In this document: positions 56,127-64,000 of the stretch, piece by piece
Layout of the letters: the number at the start of each line of letters is the position of its first letter
How positions within the stretch are numbered: the stretch's first letter is position 1
NCBI RefSeq assembly: GCF_001189965.1
Contig: NZ_LFLU01000009.1
Span: 62,001 to 126,000 of the forward strand
DNA length: 64,000 nt
DNA from: Herbaspirillum rhizosphaerae
GTDB lineage: Bacteria; Pseudomonadota; Gammaproteobacteria; Burkholderiales; Burkholderiaceae_D
Direction: 5' to 3'
The notes under the pieces: model-generated
Seen by the model: only the letters and a program-made list of their open reading frames with translations
Told to the model about the DNA's origin: nothing
Databases searched by the model: none
Translations under genes and position numbers: made by a program

Positions 56127-57011
56127 ATGGACAGTCTCAACGGCATCTCAATGTTTGTGCAGGTCGCGGAGACGCGCAGCTTTACGGAAGCAGGCCGCAT
56201 TCTCGGTGTGTCGTCCTCGGCGGTGGGCAAGAGCATCGCGCGCATGGAAGAGCGGCTGCGCGTGCGGCTGTTCCATCGCAGCACGCGCAGCATCACGCTG
56301 ACGGCGGAGGGCGCGCTGTTCCTCGAACGCTGCCGCCGCATCCTCAGCGAGGTCGATGCGGCCGAGGCCGAGTTGTCGGATGCCGCCGGCAATCCGCGCG
56401 GACGCTTGCGGGTGGGCGCGCCGCAACTGGTCAATCTGCTGATGCCGATCTTCGACAGCTTCATGGCGCGCTATCCCGACATCGATCTCGACATCGACAT
56501 GTCGGACCGCATGGTGGACGTGGTGGAAGAGGGCTTCGACATCGTGATCCGCACCGGCGAGCAGACCGATTCGCGGCTGGTGGCGCGCCGCCTGGGCGCT
56601 TGTCCGCATGTGCTGGTGGCTACGCCCGGCTATCTCAAGCAGCACGGTACGCCCACGCATCCGAACGAACTGGCCAAGCACGCCTGCCTGCAGCATCGCT
56701 TTCCCGCCACCGGCAAGCTGGAGCGCTGGCCGCTGCGCCGCGAAGCAAGCGATCCCGAGCTGGTGCTGCCCGAAACCATCACCGTCAACACCATCGAGCC
56801 GCTGGCGTATTCGGTGCTGCAGGGGCGCGGCATTGCTTTCCTGCCGGCCTTCCTGGTGCGCGATGCGCTCGACCAGGGTTTGCTGCGCACGGTGCTGGAC
56901 GACTATCTCGACCGCACGGTGACCTTCTGGATATTGTGGCCGGCGAGCCGTTATGCATCGCCCAAGTTGCGCGTATTCATCGATCACATGAGCCAGCATT
57001 TGCGGATCTGA
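56127..57011 (+). CDS. LysR-family transcriptional regulator (of old-yellow-enzyme operons)
   Basis: This 294-residue LysR protein has the helix-turn-helix SFTEAGRILGVSSSAVGKSIARME (split at the turn), wing RLFHRSTRSITLTAEGALF and an effector domain starting RGRLRVGAPQLVNLLMP. It is transcribed away from the alkene reductase operon and is the likely regulator of it, and, through the shared element, of the OYE/SDR operon 35 kb away. Electrophiles or quinones are plausible effectors; in E. coli the analogous gene is controlled by NemR, a different family. Confidence 0.88.
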   Translation: MDSLNGISMFVQVAETRSFTEAGRILGVSSSAVGKSIARMEERLRVRLFHRSTRSITLTAEGALFLERCRRILSEVDAAEAELSDAAGNPRGRLRVGAPQLVNLLMPIFDSFMARYPDIDLDIDMSDRMVDVVEEGFDIVIRTGEQTDSRLVARRLGACPHVLVATPGYLKQHGTPTHPNELAKHACLQHRFPATGKLERWPLRREASDPELVLPETITVNTIEPLAYSVLQGRGIAFLPAFLVRDALDQGLLRTVLDDYLDRTVTFWILWPASRYASPKLRVFIDHMSQHLRI

Positions 57012-57292
57012 GCCGGCGGATGGGCGAGACTTGATGTCGGCCTTGCCTGCAATTGGCCTGCATCGAGCGTCCCCGCGGGAATTGCCTTTGGAAAACAGTT
57101 CTTTTCAGGCTTTGTGAGTCTGCAGCAATTGTTTACAGTAGCGATTGAGCGCTTGCGCCTGTTTTGTTTCTTCGTGGAATCTTGCCGGCACGGCATCGAT
57201 GACTGAAGACGCGCTTTCGAAGTCAATCAATCTGGAACGATCGTGGCTGCTGACTTACTTCACCGTATTACCCACCGGAAAATCTGCAGATC

Positions 57293-58366
57293 ATGAGCAG
57301 AGGCTATTCCGCTGCCGTCAGCCGGCTCATCGCCAACCAGGAGCAGCGCTACGCATTTCCTGCGCCTGACGCCGGGTTGCAGGCGTCGATGCCGCACGTC
57401 ATCCATCAGCATTTCACCGTGGCCGGAGAAAGCCGTTCTTTGCAGGCGCCGGCCTGGGGCGACTATGTCGGCCGCATCCTCGATTTTCCCGTGTCGCGGA
57501 CCCAGCGCGAATTCGGTTTCAGGGGTGAGATCGATACCTATGTCCTGAGCGACATGATTTACCTCGACAGCCGCACCGACGCCTTGTCGCAGTCCCGCAC
57601 CAATGCCCGCATCTCGCGCGACAGCGTGCGCGACTACGTTTTCCACGTCGCCGTGGAAGGCATCATGGAAACCGCCACCGGCACCGTGAAGGAACGCAAG
57701 TCGGCGCAGTTCGTGCCGGGCATCCTGGCGCTCGACATGGGGCAGTCCATGCACATGGTGCGGCCGACCTGGTCGCGGGTGCTGGCGTTTTTCCTGCCGC
57801 GCGCCATGGTGGAGGAAGAAATCCCCGATGCCGAATCGCTGCACGGCCAGGTGGTCGGCTACACCACGCCGCTGACGCGCCTGGTCCTCGACCGCGTGAC
57901 CAGCCTGTGCCACGGCTTGCCGACGATGCAGCAGGAAGAAGCGGAACAATCCATCCGCGTGTGCGCCGGACTGATCCTGGCGGCCTTCAAAAAGCAATCG
58001 CGCCGCAGCGCCGGCGCGCATGCCGCCATACAGACGGCGACCCGCAACCAGATCCGCGACTTCATCGAGATCAACCTGCGCGACGGCGAACTGACGACGG
58101 AAACCATCCTGCGCGCCTTCCCGATTCCGCGGCCGACCCTGTACCGCATGTTCGAGCATGAAGGCGGCATCGGCACCTACATCCGCAACCGCCGCCTGCG
58201 GGAAGCGGCCGCAGAGCTGGTCACCGCATCGCATGTAAGCATCATGGAAATCGCCTACGGCTGGTCGTTCGGCAGTCCGTCGGACTTCACGCGCGCGTTT
58301 CGCCGCGCCTATGGCGTGGCGCCGCAGGATTTCCGGGCGCTGGGCGTGGATCTGCTCAGGAATTGA
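57293..58366 (+). CDS. AraC-family transcriptional regulator
   Basis: This 357-residue protein has an N-terminal sensor domain (about 1-245), a linker, and a C-terminal AraC DNA-binding domain: ETILRAFPIPRPTLYRMFEHEGG as first helix-turn-helix and IMEIAYGWSFGSPSDFTRAFRRAYGV as second (each split by turns). It resembles the short AraC protein at 41487 over that domain. The ATG at 57293 lies after CGGAA at long spacing. The 281-bp gap upstream has no other gene. Target genes are not evident; icd lies 438 bp downstream in the same direction. Confidence 0.88.
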   Translation: MSRGYSAAVSRLIANQEQRYAFPAPDAGLQASMPHVIHQHFTVAGESRSLQAPAWGDYVGRILDFPVSRTQREFGFRGEIDTYVLSDMIYLDSRTDALSQSRTNARISRDSVRDYVFHVAVEGIMETATGTVKERKSAQFVPGILALDMGQSMHMVRPTWSRVLAFFLPRAMVEEEIPDAESLHGQVVGYTTPLTRLVLDRVTSLCHGLPTMQQEEAEQSIRVCAGLILAAFKKQSRRSAGAHAAIQTATRNQIRDFIEINLRDGELTTETILRAFPIPRPTLYRMFEHEGGIGTYIRNRRLREAAAELVTASHVSIMEIAYGWSFGSPSDFTRAFRRAYGVAPQDFRALGVDLLRN

Positions 58367-58804
58367 GCTTCCGGGACGCATTCGCCGTCCTTGTCGTTGC
58401 AGCAAAATTGCCATTTTTTCATCGGTGTCGCCGCAGCCGCGGCGGGCGCCGTTTTCCGGCAAAGGCCTGTCCCGCTCCAAAAATCCAATTCTCAAGGCAT
58501 TCAGAGCGGCTTCGATGTAAACTACTGGCTGATTTTGTGTTGTGCGCCGGGAAGAAAGCCCCAAAACCTGCGGTTTTGCGGAACAAACTTTCTCATATGG
58601 CAATAATTTCTTCTTTGAAACACTCTCCTCAGACTGTTTCAGCGCGCAATGAAGATTGGCGACAGGAAGCGCCGATACAATCAGGCCTTGGCAATAAAAG
58701 CTGCCGGCAAAACCTCGCCAGCGGGTTTTTGCCGGCAGCTTTATGGGCTGCACTGGATAAACAACAGAGAAGCATACCGACACATCAACAGCAAGGACGT
58801 CATC
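58367..58804. other. Long upstream region of icd (438 bp)
   Basis: No protein-coding gene supported. The region becomes AT-richer toward icd, holds a strong hairpin (58697-58742), and TACAAT at about 58675-58680 as a possible -10 box without a good -35. It probably carries the icd promoter and a long leader RNA. Confidence 0.6.
58697..58742 (+). promoter_or_regulatory. Perfect 16-bp inverted repeat upstream of icd
   Basis: AAAGCTGCCGGCAAAA (58697-58712) pairs exactly with TTTTGCCGGCAGCTTT (58727-58742) around a 14-base loop, ending 62 bases before the icd ATG. The stem has A- and T-rich ends like a bidirectional terminator. It could end the upstream transcript or act in the icd leader. Confidence 0.6.
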
Positions 58805-61039
58805 ATGACCACAGATAAATCCACCATCATCTATACGCTTACTGACGAGGCGCCGCTGCTGGCGACGTACTCCCTCCTGCCGATCATCCGGACCTTCACC
58901 GCACCGGTGGGCGTCGATGTCGTGGAAAGCGATATCTCGGTGGCGACGCGTATTCTGGCCGAATTCCCGGACCGTCTGACACCTGAACAGCGGGTCCCGG
59001 ACAACCTGGGCGCGCTGGGCAAGCTGACGCAAGATCCAAGCGCCAACATCATCAAGCTGCCGAACATCAGCGCCTCGGTGCCGCAGCTGCAAGCCGCCGT
59101 GCGTGAACTGCAATCGCGCGGTTTTGCGATTCCGGATGTACCGGAAGATCCAAAGACCGACGAAGAAAAAGAAATCCTGAAGAGCTACTCCAAAGTGCTC
59201 GGCAGCGCCGTCAACCCGGTCCTGCGCGAAGGCAACTCCGACCGTCGCGCGCCGGCATCGATCAAGCGCTTCGCACGCAAGCACCCGCACAGCATGGGCG
59301 AATGGAGCATGGCATCGCGCTCGCACGTTGCGCACATGACCCACGGCGACTTCTACCATGGCGAAAAATCCATGACCATCGGCGCCGCGCGCGACGTCAA
59401 GATGGAACTGATCGGCAAGAGCGGCAAGACCACCGTCCTGAAGGCGAAGGTTGCCCTGAAGGCCGGCGAAATCATCGACAGCATGTTCATGAGCAAGAAG
59501 GCGCTGTGCGATTTCTACGAAACGCAATTTGAAGATGCGCGCAAGACCGGCGTCATGCTGTCGCTGCACGTCAAGGCGACCATGATGAAGGTGTCGCACC
59601 CGATCGTGTTCGGCCACGCCGTCAAGATTTTCTACAAGGAAGCGTTCGCCAAGCACGGCAAGCTGTTCGACGAACTGGGCGTGAACGTCAACAACGGCCT
59701 GGTCAACCTGTACGAAAAGATCGAAACCCTGCCTTCGTCGAAGAAGGAAGAAATCATCCGCGACCTGCACGCCTGTCACGAACACCGTCCGTCGCTGGCG
59801 ATGGTCGATTCGGCCAAGGGCATCTCCAACCTGCACGCACCGAACGACGTGATCGTCGATGCATCGATGCCGGCCATGATCCGTATCGGCGGCAAGATGT
59901 GGGACGCCAACGGCAAGCCGCAAGACACCAAGGCAGTGATCCCGGAAAGCACCTTCGCCCGTATCTATCAGGAAGTCATCAACTTCTGCAAAACCAACGG
60001 CAACTTCGATCCGACCACCATGGGCACCGTGCCTAACGTCGGCCTGATGGCGCAAAAGGCGGAAGAATACGGTTCGCACGACAAGACCTTCGAAATCGCC
60101 GAAGACGGCGTCGCCAACATCGTCGACCTGGCGACAGGCGAAGTGCTGCTGACGCAAAACGTCGAGCAAGGCGACATCTGGCGCATGTGCCAGGTCAAGG
60201 ACGACCCGATCCGCGACTGGGTCAAGCTGGCCGTCACCCGCGCCCGCAACTCCGGCATGCCGGCCGTGTTCTGGCTCGATCCGTACCGTCCGCACGAAGC
60301 AGAACTGATCAAGAAGGTCGAGACTTACCTGAAGGATCACGACACCAAGGGCCTGGACATCCAGATCATGTCGCAAGTGCGCGCCATGCGTTACACGCTG
60401 GAACGCGTGATCCGCGGCCTGGATACTATTTCGGTGACCGGCAACATCCTGCGCGATTACCTGACCGACTTGTTCCCGATCATGGAACTGGGCACCAGCG
60501 CCAAGATGCTGTCGATCGTTCCGCTGATGGCCGGCGGCGGCATGTACGAAACCGGCGCGGGCGGTTCGGCGCCGAAGCACGTCAAGCAACTGGTGGAAGA
60601 AAACCATCTGCGCTGGGACTCGCTGGGTGAATTCCTGGCGCTGGCCGTGTCGCTGGAAGACATGGGCATCAAGACCGGCAACAAGAAGGCGCAAATCCTG
60701 GCCAAGGCGCTGGACGATGCCACCGGCAAGCTGCTGGACAACAACAAGTCGCCATCGCCGAAGACCGGCGAGCTGGACAACCGCGGCAGCCATTTCTACC
60801 TGGCCATGTACTGGGCGCAAGAACTGGCAGCACAAAATGACGACGCCGAACTGGCCGCCAAGTTCGCACCGCTGGCCAAGACGCTGACCGAGAACGAAGC
60901 CAAGATCACTGCAGAACTCAAGGCGGTGCAAGGCAACCCGGTCGACATCGGCGGCTACTTCCTGGCCGACCCGAAGAAGGTCAGCGAAGTCATGCGTCCT
61001 AGCGAGACCTTCAATGCGGCGCTGAGCGCAGTCAAGTAA
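58805..61039 (+). CDS. icd: Isocitrate dehydrogenase, NADP-dependent, monomeric
   Basis: This 744-residue enzyme is the monomeric type of IDH, about 740 residues and unrelated in length to dimeric IDH (about 416). It begins [20 protein letters not shown] and contains [74 protein letters not shown] (in two parts) and [14 protein letters not shown], all characteristic. It oxidises isocitrate to 2-oxoglutarate and CO2 with NADP in the TCA cycle. AAGGA lies 7 bases before the ATG. Codons are strongly biased to C-ending forms, as for highly expressed genes. A strong terminator follows. Confidence 0.95.
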   Translation: MTTDKSTIIYTLTDEAPLLATYSLLPIIRTFTAPVGVDVVESDISVATRILAEFPDRLTPEQRVPDNLGALGKLTQDPSANIIKLPNISASVPQLQAAVRELQSRGFAIPDVPEDPKTDEEKEILKSYSKVLGSAVNPVLREGNSDRRAPASIKRFARKHPHSMGEWSMASRSHVAHMTHGDFYHGEKSMTIGAARDVKMELIGKSGKTTVLKAKVALKAGEIIDSMFMSKKALCDFYETQFEDARKTGVMLSLHVKATMMKVSHPIVFGHAVKIFYKEAFAKHGKLFDELGVNVNNGLVNLYEKIETLPSSKKEEIIRDLHACHEHRPSLAMVDSAKGISNLHAPNDVIVDASMPAMIRIGGKMWDANGKPQDTKAVIPESTFARIYQEVINFCKTNGNFDPTTMGTVPNVGLMAQKAEEYGSHDKTFEIAEDGVANIVDLATGEVLLTQNVEQGDIWRMCQVKDDPIRDWVKLAVTRARNSGMPAVFWLDPYRPHEAELIKKVETYLKDHDTKGLDIQIMSQVRAMRYTLERVIRGLDTISVTGNILRDYLTDLFPIMELGTSAKMLSIVPLMAGGGMYETGAGGSAPKHVKQLVEENHLRWDSLGEFLALAVSLEDMGIKTGNKKAQILAKALDDATGKLLDNNKSPSPKTGELDNRGSHFYLAMYWAQELAAQNDDAELAAKFAPLAKTLTENEAKITAELKAVQGNPVDIGGYFLADPKKVSEVMRPSETFNAALSAVK

Positions 61040-61068
61040 TCGGCTGGCGTTGAAGTAAAAAGCAAAAC

Positions 61069-61141
61069 GGATCTGCCTGCGCAAGCCGGCAGATCCGCCA
61101 GACAAAAAAGGCAGACCGGCGAAAGCCGGTCTGCCTTTTTT
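61069..61141 (+). terminator. icd terminator with two hairpins
   Basis: First hairpin: GGATCTGCC (61069-61077) with GGCAGATCC (61088-61096). Second: GGCAGACCGGC (61110-61120), GAAA loop, GCCGGTCTGCC (61125-61135), preceded by six A and followed by six T, a classical bidirectional intrinsic terminator. It can also end the convergent DUF4148 transcript. Confidence 0.93.
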
Positions 61142-61262
61142 CATGCTACATGAACATGCCTGCCATCCCCCCGTCCGGCGTGCATGTCCATCGACATGGT
61201 TTCCGCTACAACAACTTGCTTCCCTTGTTCAGCGGTGTCGCGACGTCTTGCAGTCCGCGGGT

Positions 61263-61547
61263 TCAGGCGCCGGAATACACCGTGTCGCCGTGCTGTGCCG
61301 TCTGCAATTGACGCTCAACGCTCTGGCGGCTCAGCGATGACGGCGCTTGCGAGATGACAGGATAGTTCTCGCCTTCCGACAGCAGACCCTGGCGTTCGGC
61401 CTGGATCAGCTCTTGCTTGACCTGTGCGCGTGTGACGGTCGAGGTGAACGGCTGGTCGACCGGATACGGTGCTTCGGCGAAGGCGCTGGCGGCGCTGCCC
61501 AGTGTCAGGACGGTGAGAGTGGCTAAGGCGATGTGAAATTTACGCAT
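61263..61547 (-). CDS. DUF4148 exported small protein
   Basis: This 94-residue protein has a signal peptide (about 1-24, LATLTVLTLGSAASAFA-E) and a mature part with VTRAQVKQELIQAERQGLLS, the hallmark of DUF4148, a periplasmic family common in Burkholderiales, of unknown function. GGAGAAC precedes the ATG. It is convergent with icd, sharing the terminator region. The family's presence supports the betaproteobacterial assignment. Confidence 0.9.
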   Translation of the reverse strand: MRKFHIALATLTVLTLGSAASAFAEAPYPVDQPFTSTVTRAQVKQELIQAERQGLLSEGENYPVISQAPSSLSRQSVERQLQTAQHGDTVYSGA

Positions 61548-61882
61548 GGTAGTTCTCCAGATATCAGACGATGGTCGCAGTCAGCCATGCAGACGGCATG
61601 GCTAAAGAGGAAGCGTTAAAAAGGGGGCTGCGTCCATCGTGGAACACAGTGTGCGCCACGATGCTCAACGCCAACATGACGAACGCATGACAATTTCGTC
61701 ACACTCACGTCAGCTTTTTGCCAGCATGCCGTCAGCGTTTCATCCTTGCCCCTGCAATTTGCTGGCCTGATCAAAACATGTCCCTGGCTCTATGGATAGG
61801 TCCAGCGCTCCTTTAGGCTGTATCCATCGTCCCGACGCACAGTGCGTCCGCTTTGCCAATGCAGTCAGTCCAGGAGCCGTTC
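61548..61882. other. Intergenic region between divergent genes (335 bp)
   Basis: No gene supported. It contains TGAC-AATTTC-GTCA near 61688-61701, a dyad that could serve a two-component regulator for the DUF4148 gene, and the repeat pair at 61786-61828 in front of the NTF2-like gene. Confidence 0.55.
61786..61828. promoter_or_regulatory. Repeat pair upstream of the NTF2-like/PuuB-like genes
   Basis: GGCTCTATGGAT and GGCTGTATCCAT are direct repeats agreeing at 9 of 12 positions and about 31 bases apart, close to three helical turns. Within them ATGGATA (61792-61798) and TATCCAT (61821-61827) are a perfect inverted pair. MocR/PdxR-type regulators are known to use such spaced repeats, and one may be encoded at the window's right edge. 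Confidence 0.4.
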
Positions 61883-62323
61883 ATGCAGGATTCATCCTCT
61901 TCTTTGTCCGTTTTCCCTTCTTCCGGCGCGGCTGGCGTCGGCGTTGGCCCCGAGATGCTGCAAGCATTTTCGGATGCCTGGAACCGCCATGATTTGCCGG
62001 CGCTGATGAGTTTCATGCACGAAGACTGCGTCTTCCTCACCGCCGCCGGGCCGGAAACCTGCGGCACGCGCCATGTCGGCCACGCCGCCGTCGGCAAGGC
62101 TTTTGCCGCCGCCTGGGCCAACTTCCCGGACGCGCAATGGCGCAACGGCCGCCACTGGGTCAGCGGCGAACGCGGCGTCTCCGAATGGACCTTTACCGGC
62201 ACCGCCGCTGACGGCACGCGCTCGGAATCCGACGGCGTCGATCTGTTCACGTTCCGCGACGGCAAGATCCTCGAAAAGAACGTGTTCCGCAAAGACCGTC
62301 CGCGTCTGCCGGCCTCCGTCTGA
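61883..62323 (+). CDS. NTF2-like/SnoaL-fold protein
   Basis: This 146-residue protein has a Ser-rich leader and then a cone-shaped SnoaL/ketosteroid-isomerase-like domain: MLQAFSDAWNRHDLPALMSFMHEDCVFLTAAG, split as helix and first strand, then GHAAVGKAFAAAWANFPDAQW and DLFTFRDGKILEKNVFRK. Members include isomerases, dehydratases and many binding proteins. ATG 61883 follows CAGGAG; an upstream ATG at 61853 has none. It lies 38 bp before the FAD oxidase gene, suggesting a shared operon. Its role may be to act on the amine oxidase product; unproven. Confidence 0.82.
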   Translation: MQDSSSSLSVFPSSGAAGVGVGPEMLQAFSDAWNRHDLPALMSFMHEDCVFLTAAGPETCGTRHVGHAAVGKAFAAAWANFPDAQWRNGRHWVSGERGVSEWTFTGTAADGTRSESDGVDLFTFRDGKILEKNVFRKDRPRLPASV

Positions 62324-62361
62324 TTGATTCTCCTCCTTTCGCCAGGTCCACAGGATCCGCC

Positions 62362-63771
62362 ATGAATAGCCCCTACTCCGCTTTCGCCCAGGTGCCACCG
62401 CAACCCTACGACCGGCATTTCGATCCGCTGGTGTCGGCCGGCATCGGCCGCAATAGCGACTATGCGCCGACCTATTGGGTCGCCACCGCCGGCGAGCCGC
62501 CGCAGCACGACGGTCCTGTCAGCGGCGACGTCGATGCCGACGTGGTGATCATCGGCTCCGGCTTCACCGGGCTGGCGACGGCCTTGTTCCTGGCGCAGGA
62601 GCATGGCATCCGCGCCACCGTGCTGGAAGCCAACCAGGTCGCCTGGGGCTGCACCAGCCGCAACGGCGGCCAGGGGCAAAACGCCAGCGGCCGCCTGTAT
62701 CGTTCGCAATGGATAGAACGCTGGGGCCTGAAGACGGCCCTGCGCCTGGATGAAGAAATTCGCTACGGCTTCGACACCTTCAAGAATCTGGTGGCGCAGA
62801 TCGATTGCGATCCGCAGCCGGGCGGGCATCTCTACATTGCACATCGTCCCAAGAAGATGGCTTTCCTGGAGAATGAAGCGCGCGTCATGCGCGAGCAGTT
62901 CGGTTACGACACGCGCATCCTCAGCAGCGAGGAAGTGCGGCGCGACTGGTGCGGCGACCAGGAGGCGGCCGGGGCCATGCATGAGGCGGAAGGCATCTGC
63001 GTGCATCCGCTCAAGCTGGCTTTCGGCTATCTGAAAAAGGCGCGCGCACTCGGCGCGCGCGTGCATCCGTCGAGTCCCGTCATCGGTTGGGAAACCAAAA
63101 ACGGCGTGCATCATCTGCGCACGCCCGGCGGCATCGTGCGCGCCCGCGCCGTCGCCATTGCGACCGGCGCCTATGGCATCCCGGGGCTGACGCCGCTGCT
63201 GAAAAATCGCCTTTTCCCGGTGCTGTCGAATTCCATCGTCACGCGTCCGCTGACGTCGGAAGAACTCAAGGCCACCAATTTCCTGACGCACCAGGCCATC
63301 ACCGATACGCGGACCTTGCGCTTCTATTACCGCCTGCTGCCCGATAACCGCGTGCAGATTGGCAGCCGCAGCGCCATCGCCGGCGCAGAAGCTGACAAAC
63401 AGACCCATTACCGTTTGCTGGTCGAAGGCCTGGCGCGCAAATTCCCGGCGCTGGCCGGTATCCAGATCGATTATTCCTGGTGGGGCTGGGTCGATGTCAG
63501 CCACGACATGATGCCGCGCGTGGTGCAGCCGGATCCGCAGCAGCAGGTTTTTTATGCCCTCGGTTACGGTGGCAACGGCGTGTCGTTTTCCGCGCATGCG
63601 GGGCGGCGCATGGCCGAACGCGTGGCGGGTGTGCGCGACAGCAGCATGGACTTGCCGATCTACGACAGTCCGCTGCCGTTTCCCGATCAGGGCGAGTGGG
63701 CGGCGCCGTTCCGCCGTTTCGGGCAAAGCATGCTGTATCGCTGGTACTGGCTGCGCGACGAAATTCTCTGA
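62362..63771 (+). CDS. FAD-dependent amine oxidase, gamma-glutamylputrescine oxidase (PuuB/OrdL)-like
   Basis: This 469-residue DAO-family flavoprotein has the dinucleotide motif VVIIGSGFTGLATALFLA (about 61-78), AWGCTSRNGGQGQNASGR typical of PuuB/OrdL (covalent-like flavin loop SGRNGG in relatives), and C-terminal ALGYGGNGVSFSAHAGRRMAE for FAD binding. PuuB oxidises gamma-glutamylputrescine to an aldehyde. Substrate here could be another secondary or primary amine. It follows the NTF2-like gene and is convergent with a MocR/aminotransferase gene. Confidence 0.88.
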   Translation: MNSPYSAFAQVPPQPYDRHFDPLVSAGIGRNSDYAPTYWVATAGEPPQHDGPVSGDVDADVVIIGSGFTGLATALFLAQEHGIRATVLEANQVAWGCTSRNGGQGQNASGRLYRSQWIERWGLKTALRLDEEIRYGFDTFKNLVAQIDCDPQPGGHLYIAHRPKKMAFLENEARVMREQFGYDTRILSSEEVRRDWCGDQEAAGAMHEAEGICVHPLKLAFGYLKKARALGARVHPSSPVIGWETKNGVHHLRTPGGIVRARAVAIATGAYGIPGLTPLLKNRLFPVLSNSIVTRPLTSEELKATNFLTHQAITDTRTLRFYYRLLPDNRVQIGSRSAIAGAEADKQTHYRLLVEGLARKFPALAGIQIDYSWWGWVDVSHDMMPRVVQPDPQQQVFYALGYGGNGVSFSAHAGRRMAERVAGVRDSSMDLPIYDSPLPFPDQGEWAAPFRRFGQSMLYRWYWLRDEIL

Positions 63772-63783
63772 ATCGCTTTTCGT

Positions 63784-64000
63784 CTAGGTGCTGACGGCAC
63801 GCCGGCGCAGCAGCGGCGCCGCCAGCAATGCCAGCTCCCGGATGCCGGCCTCGATGCGGTCGGCCGGGATCGATGAAAAGCCCAGGCGCACGCAATTGAA
63901 CTGCCCCTGCGGCGAGAGGAAAAACGCCTCGCCCGATTCGATCAGAATCCCATGTTCGGACGCCGCCTGGCGCAGCAGGCGCGTGTCGACCTCTTCCGCA
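63784..64000 (-). CDS. PLP-dependent MocR-type regulator or aminotransferase (C-terminal end, cut by window edge)
   Basis: The minus strand reads open from the right edge to a TAG at 63784, giving the last 71 residues: EEVDTRLLRQAASEHGILIESGEAFF and then NCVRLGFSSIPADRIEAGIREL. This matches the C-terminal small domain of fold-type I aminotransferases, most like GntR/MocR regulators (FLRLGFSS, RIExGI). The helix-turn-helix would be outside the window. If MocR, it may control the PuuB-like gene it faces. It could also be a plain aminotransferase. Confidence 0.65.
   Translation of the reverse strand, partial: AEEVDTRLLRQAASEHGILIESGEAFFLSPQGQFNCVRLGFSSIPADRIEAGIRELALLAAPLLRRRAVST

Noticed and set aside
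57260-61144. A very long open frame (about 1290 codons) on the minus strand opposite the AraC and icd genes.
   Set aside because: It is antisense to icd, whose protein is a full match to monomeric IDH. GC-rich codon bias removes stops on the other strand, and the antisense product is His/Arg/Gln-rich without any domain.

Overview
The window is one 64 kb piece of a GC-rich bacterial chromosome. LysR-type regulators divergent from small catabolic operons, a DUF4148 exported protein, a monomeric NADP isocitrate dehydrogenase and many multi-sensor histidine kinases point to a betaproteobacterium of the order Burkholderiales. An Oxalobacteraceae member such as Herbaspirillum is the most likely source. 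This is inference from gene content; no rRNA is present. I saw no tRNA, insertion sequence, CRISPR array or origin.

Layout. 1-1967: 5' part of a benzoylformate decarboxylase gene and its divergent LysR regulator. 1968-5287: a visibly AT-richer accessory island encoding a MazG-like pyrophosphohydrolase, a thymidylate-synthase-like protein, an iron-sulfur uracil-DNA-glycosylase-like protein fused to a Panacea/SocA-like domain, and a convergent DUF4031 protein. It looks like a transferred nucleotide/DNA-surveillance cassette and is the best candidate here for an undescribed system. 5288-13121: an aromatic-acid-type MFS transporter, a CSS-motif EAL phosphodiesterase, two LysR units with an NmrA-like and an EamA protein, and an OsmC protein. 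13186-19506: a polar amino-acid ABC transporter with an aminotransferase and an RraA/HMG-aldolase-like enzyme under a CysB-like LysR. 19563-23319: an old-yellow-enzyme/SDR operon and an F420-type NADP oxidoreductase with divergent LysR.

23567-35775 is a signalling block: a 1206-residue hybrid kinase with Hpt, a GAF kinase, a nitrilase-superfamily hydrolase, then a four-gene set of CHASE3/GAF hybrid kinase with three receivers, CheR, CheB and a receiver-kinase. 35799-44745 holds a GFA protein, a serine hydrolase, a carboxylesterase, a large soluble double-Cache/CheW protein, a DNA-binding-domain-only AraC protein and a NarL-type two-component pair. 45788-52548 is a guanidino-compound catabolic operon (ureohydrolase, argininosuccinate-lyase family, ABC transporter, class II aldolase, D-2-hydroxyacid dehydrogenase) with divergent LysR. 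52555-57011 is an alkene reductase, aldo/keto reductase and MFS operon with divergent LysR. 57293-64000 holds an AraC regulator, icd with a strong terminator, a DUF4148 protein, an NTF2-like protein, a PuuB-like FAD oxidase and the C-terminal end of a MocR/aminotransferase protein.

Two pairs of distant promoter regions are clearly similar: the mdlC and MFS upstream regions (1001-1066 and 6810-6875), and the upstream regions of the two old-yellow-enzyme genes (21560-21617 and 55991-56048). Each pair suggests one LysR regulator serving two loci.
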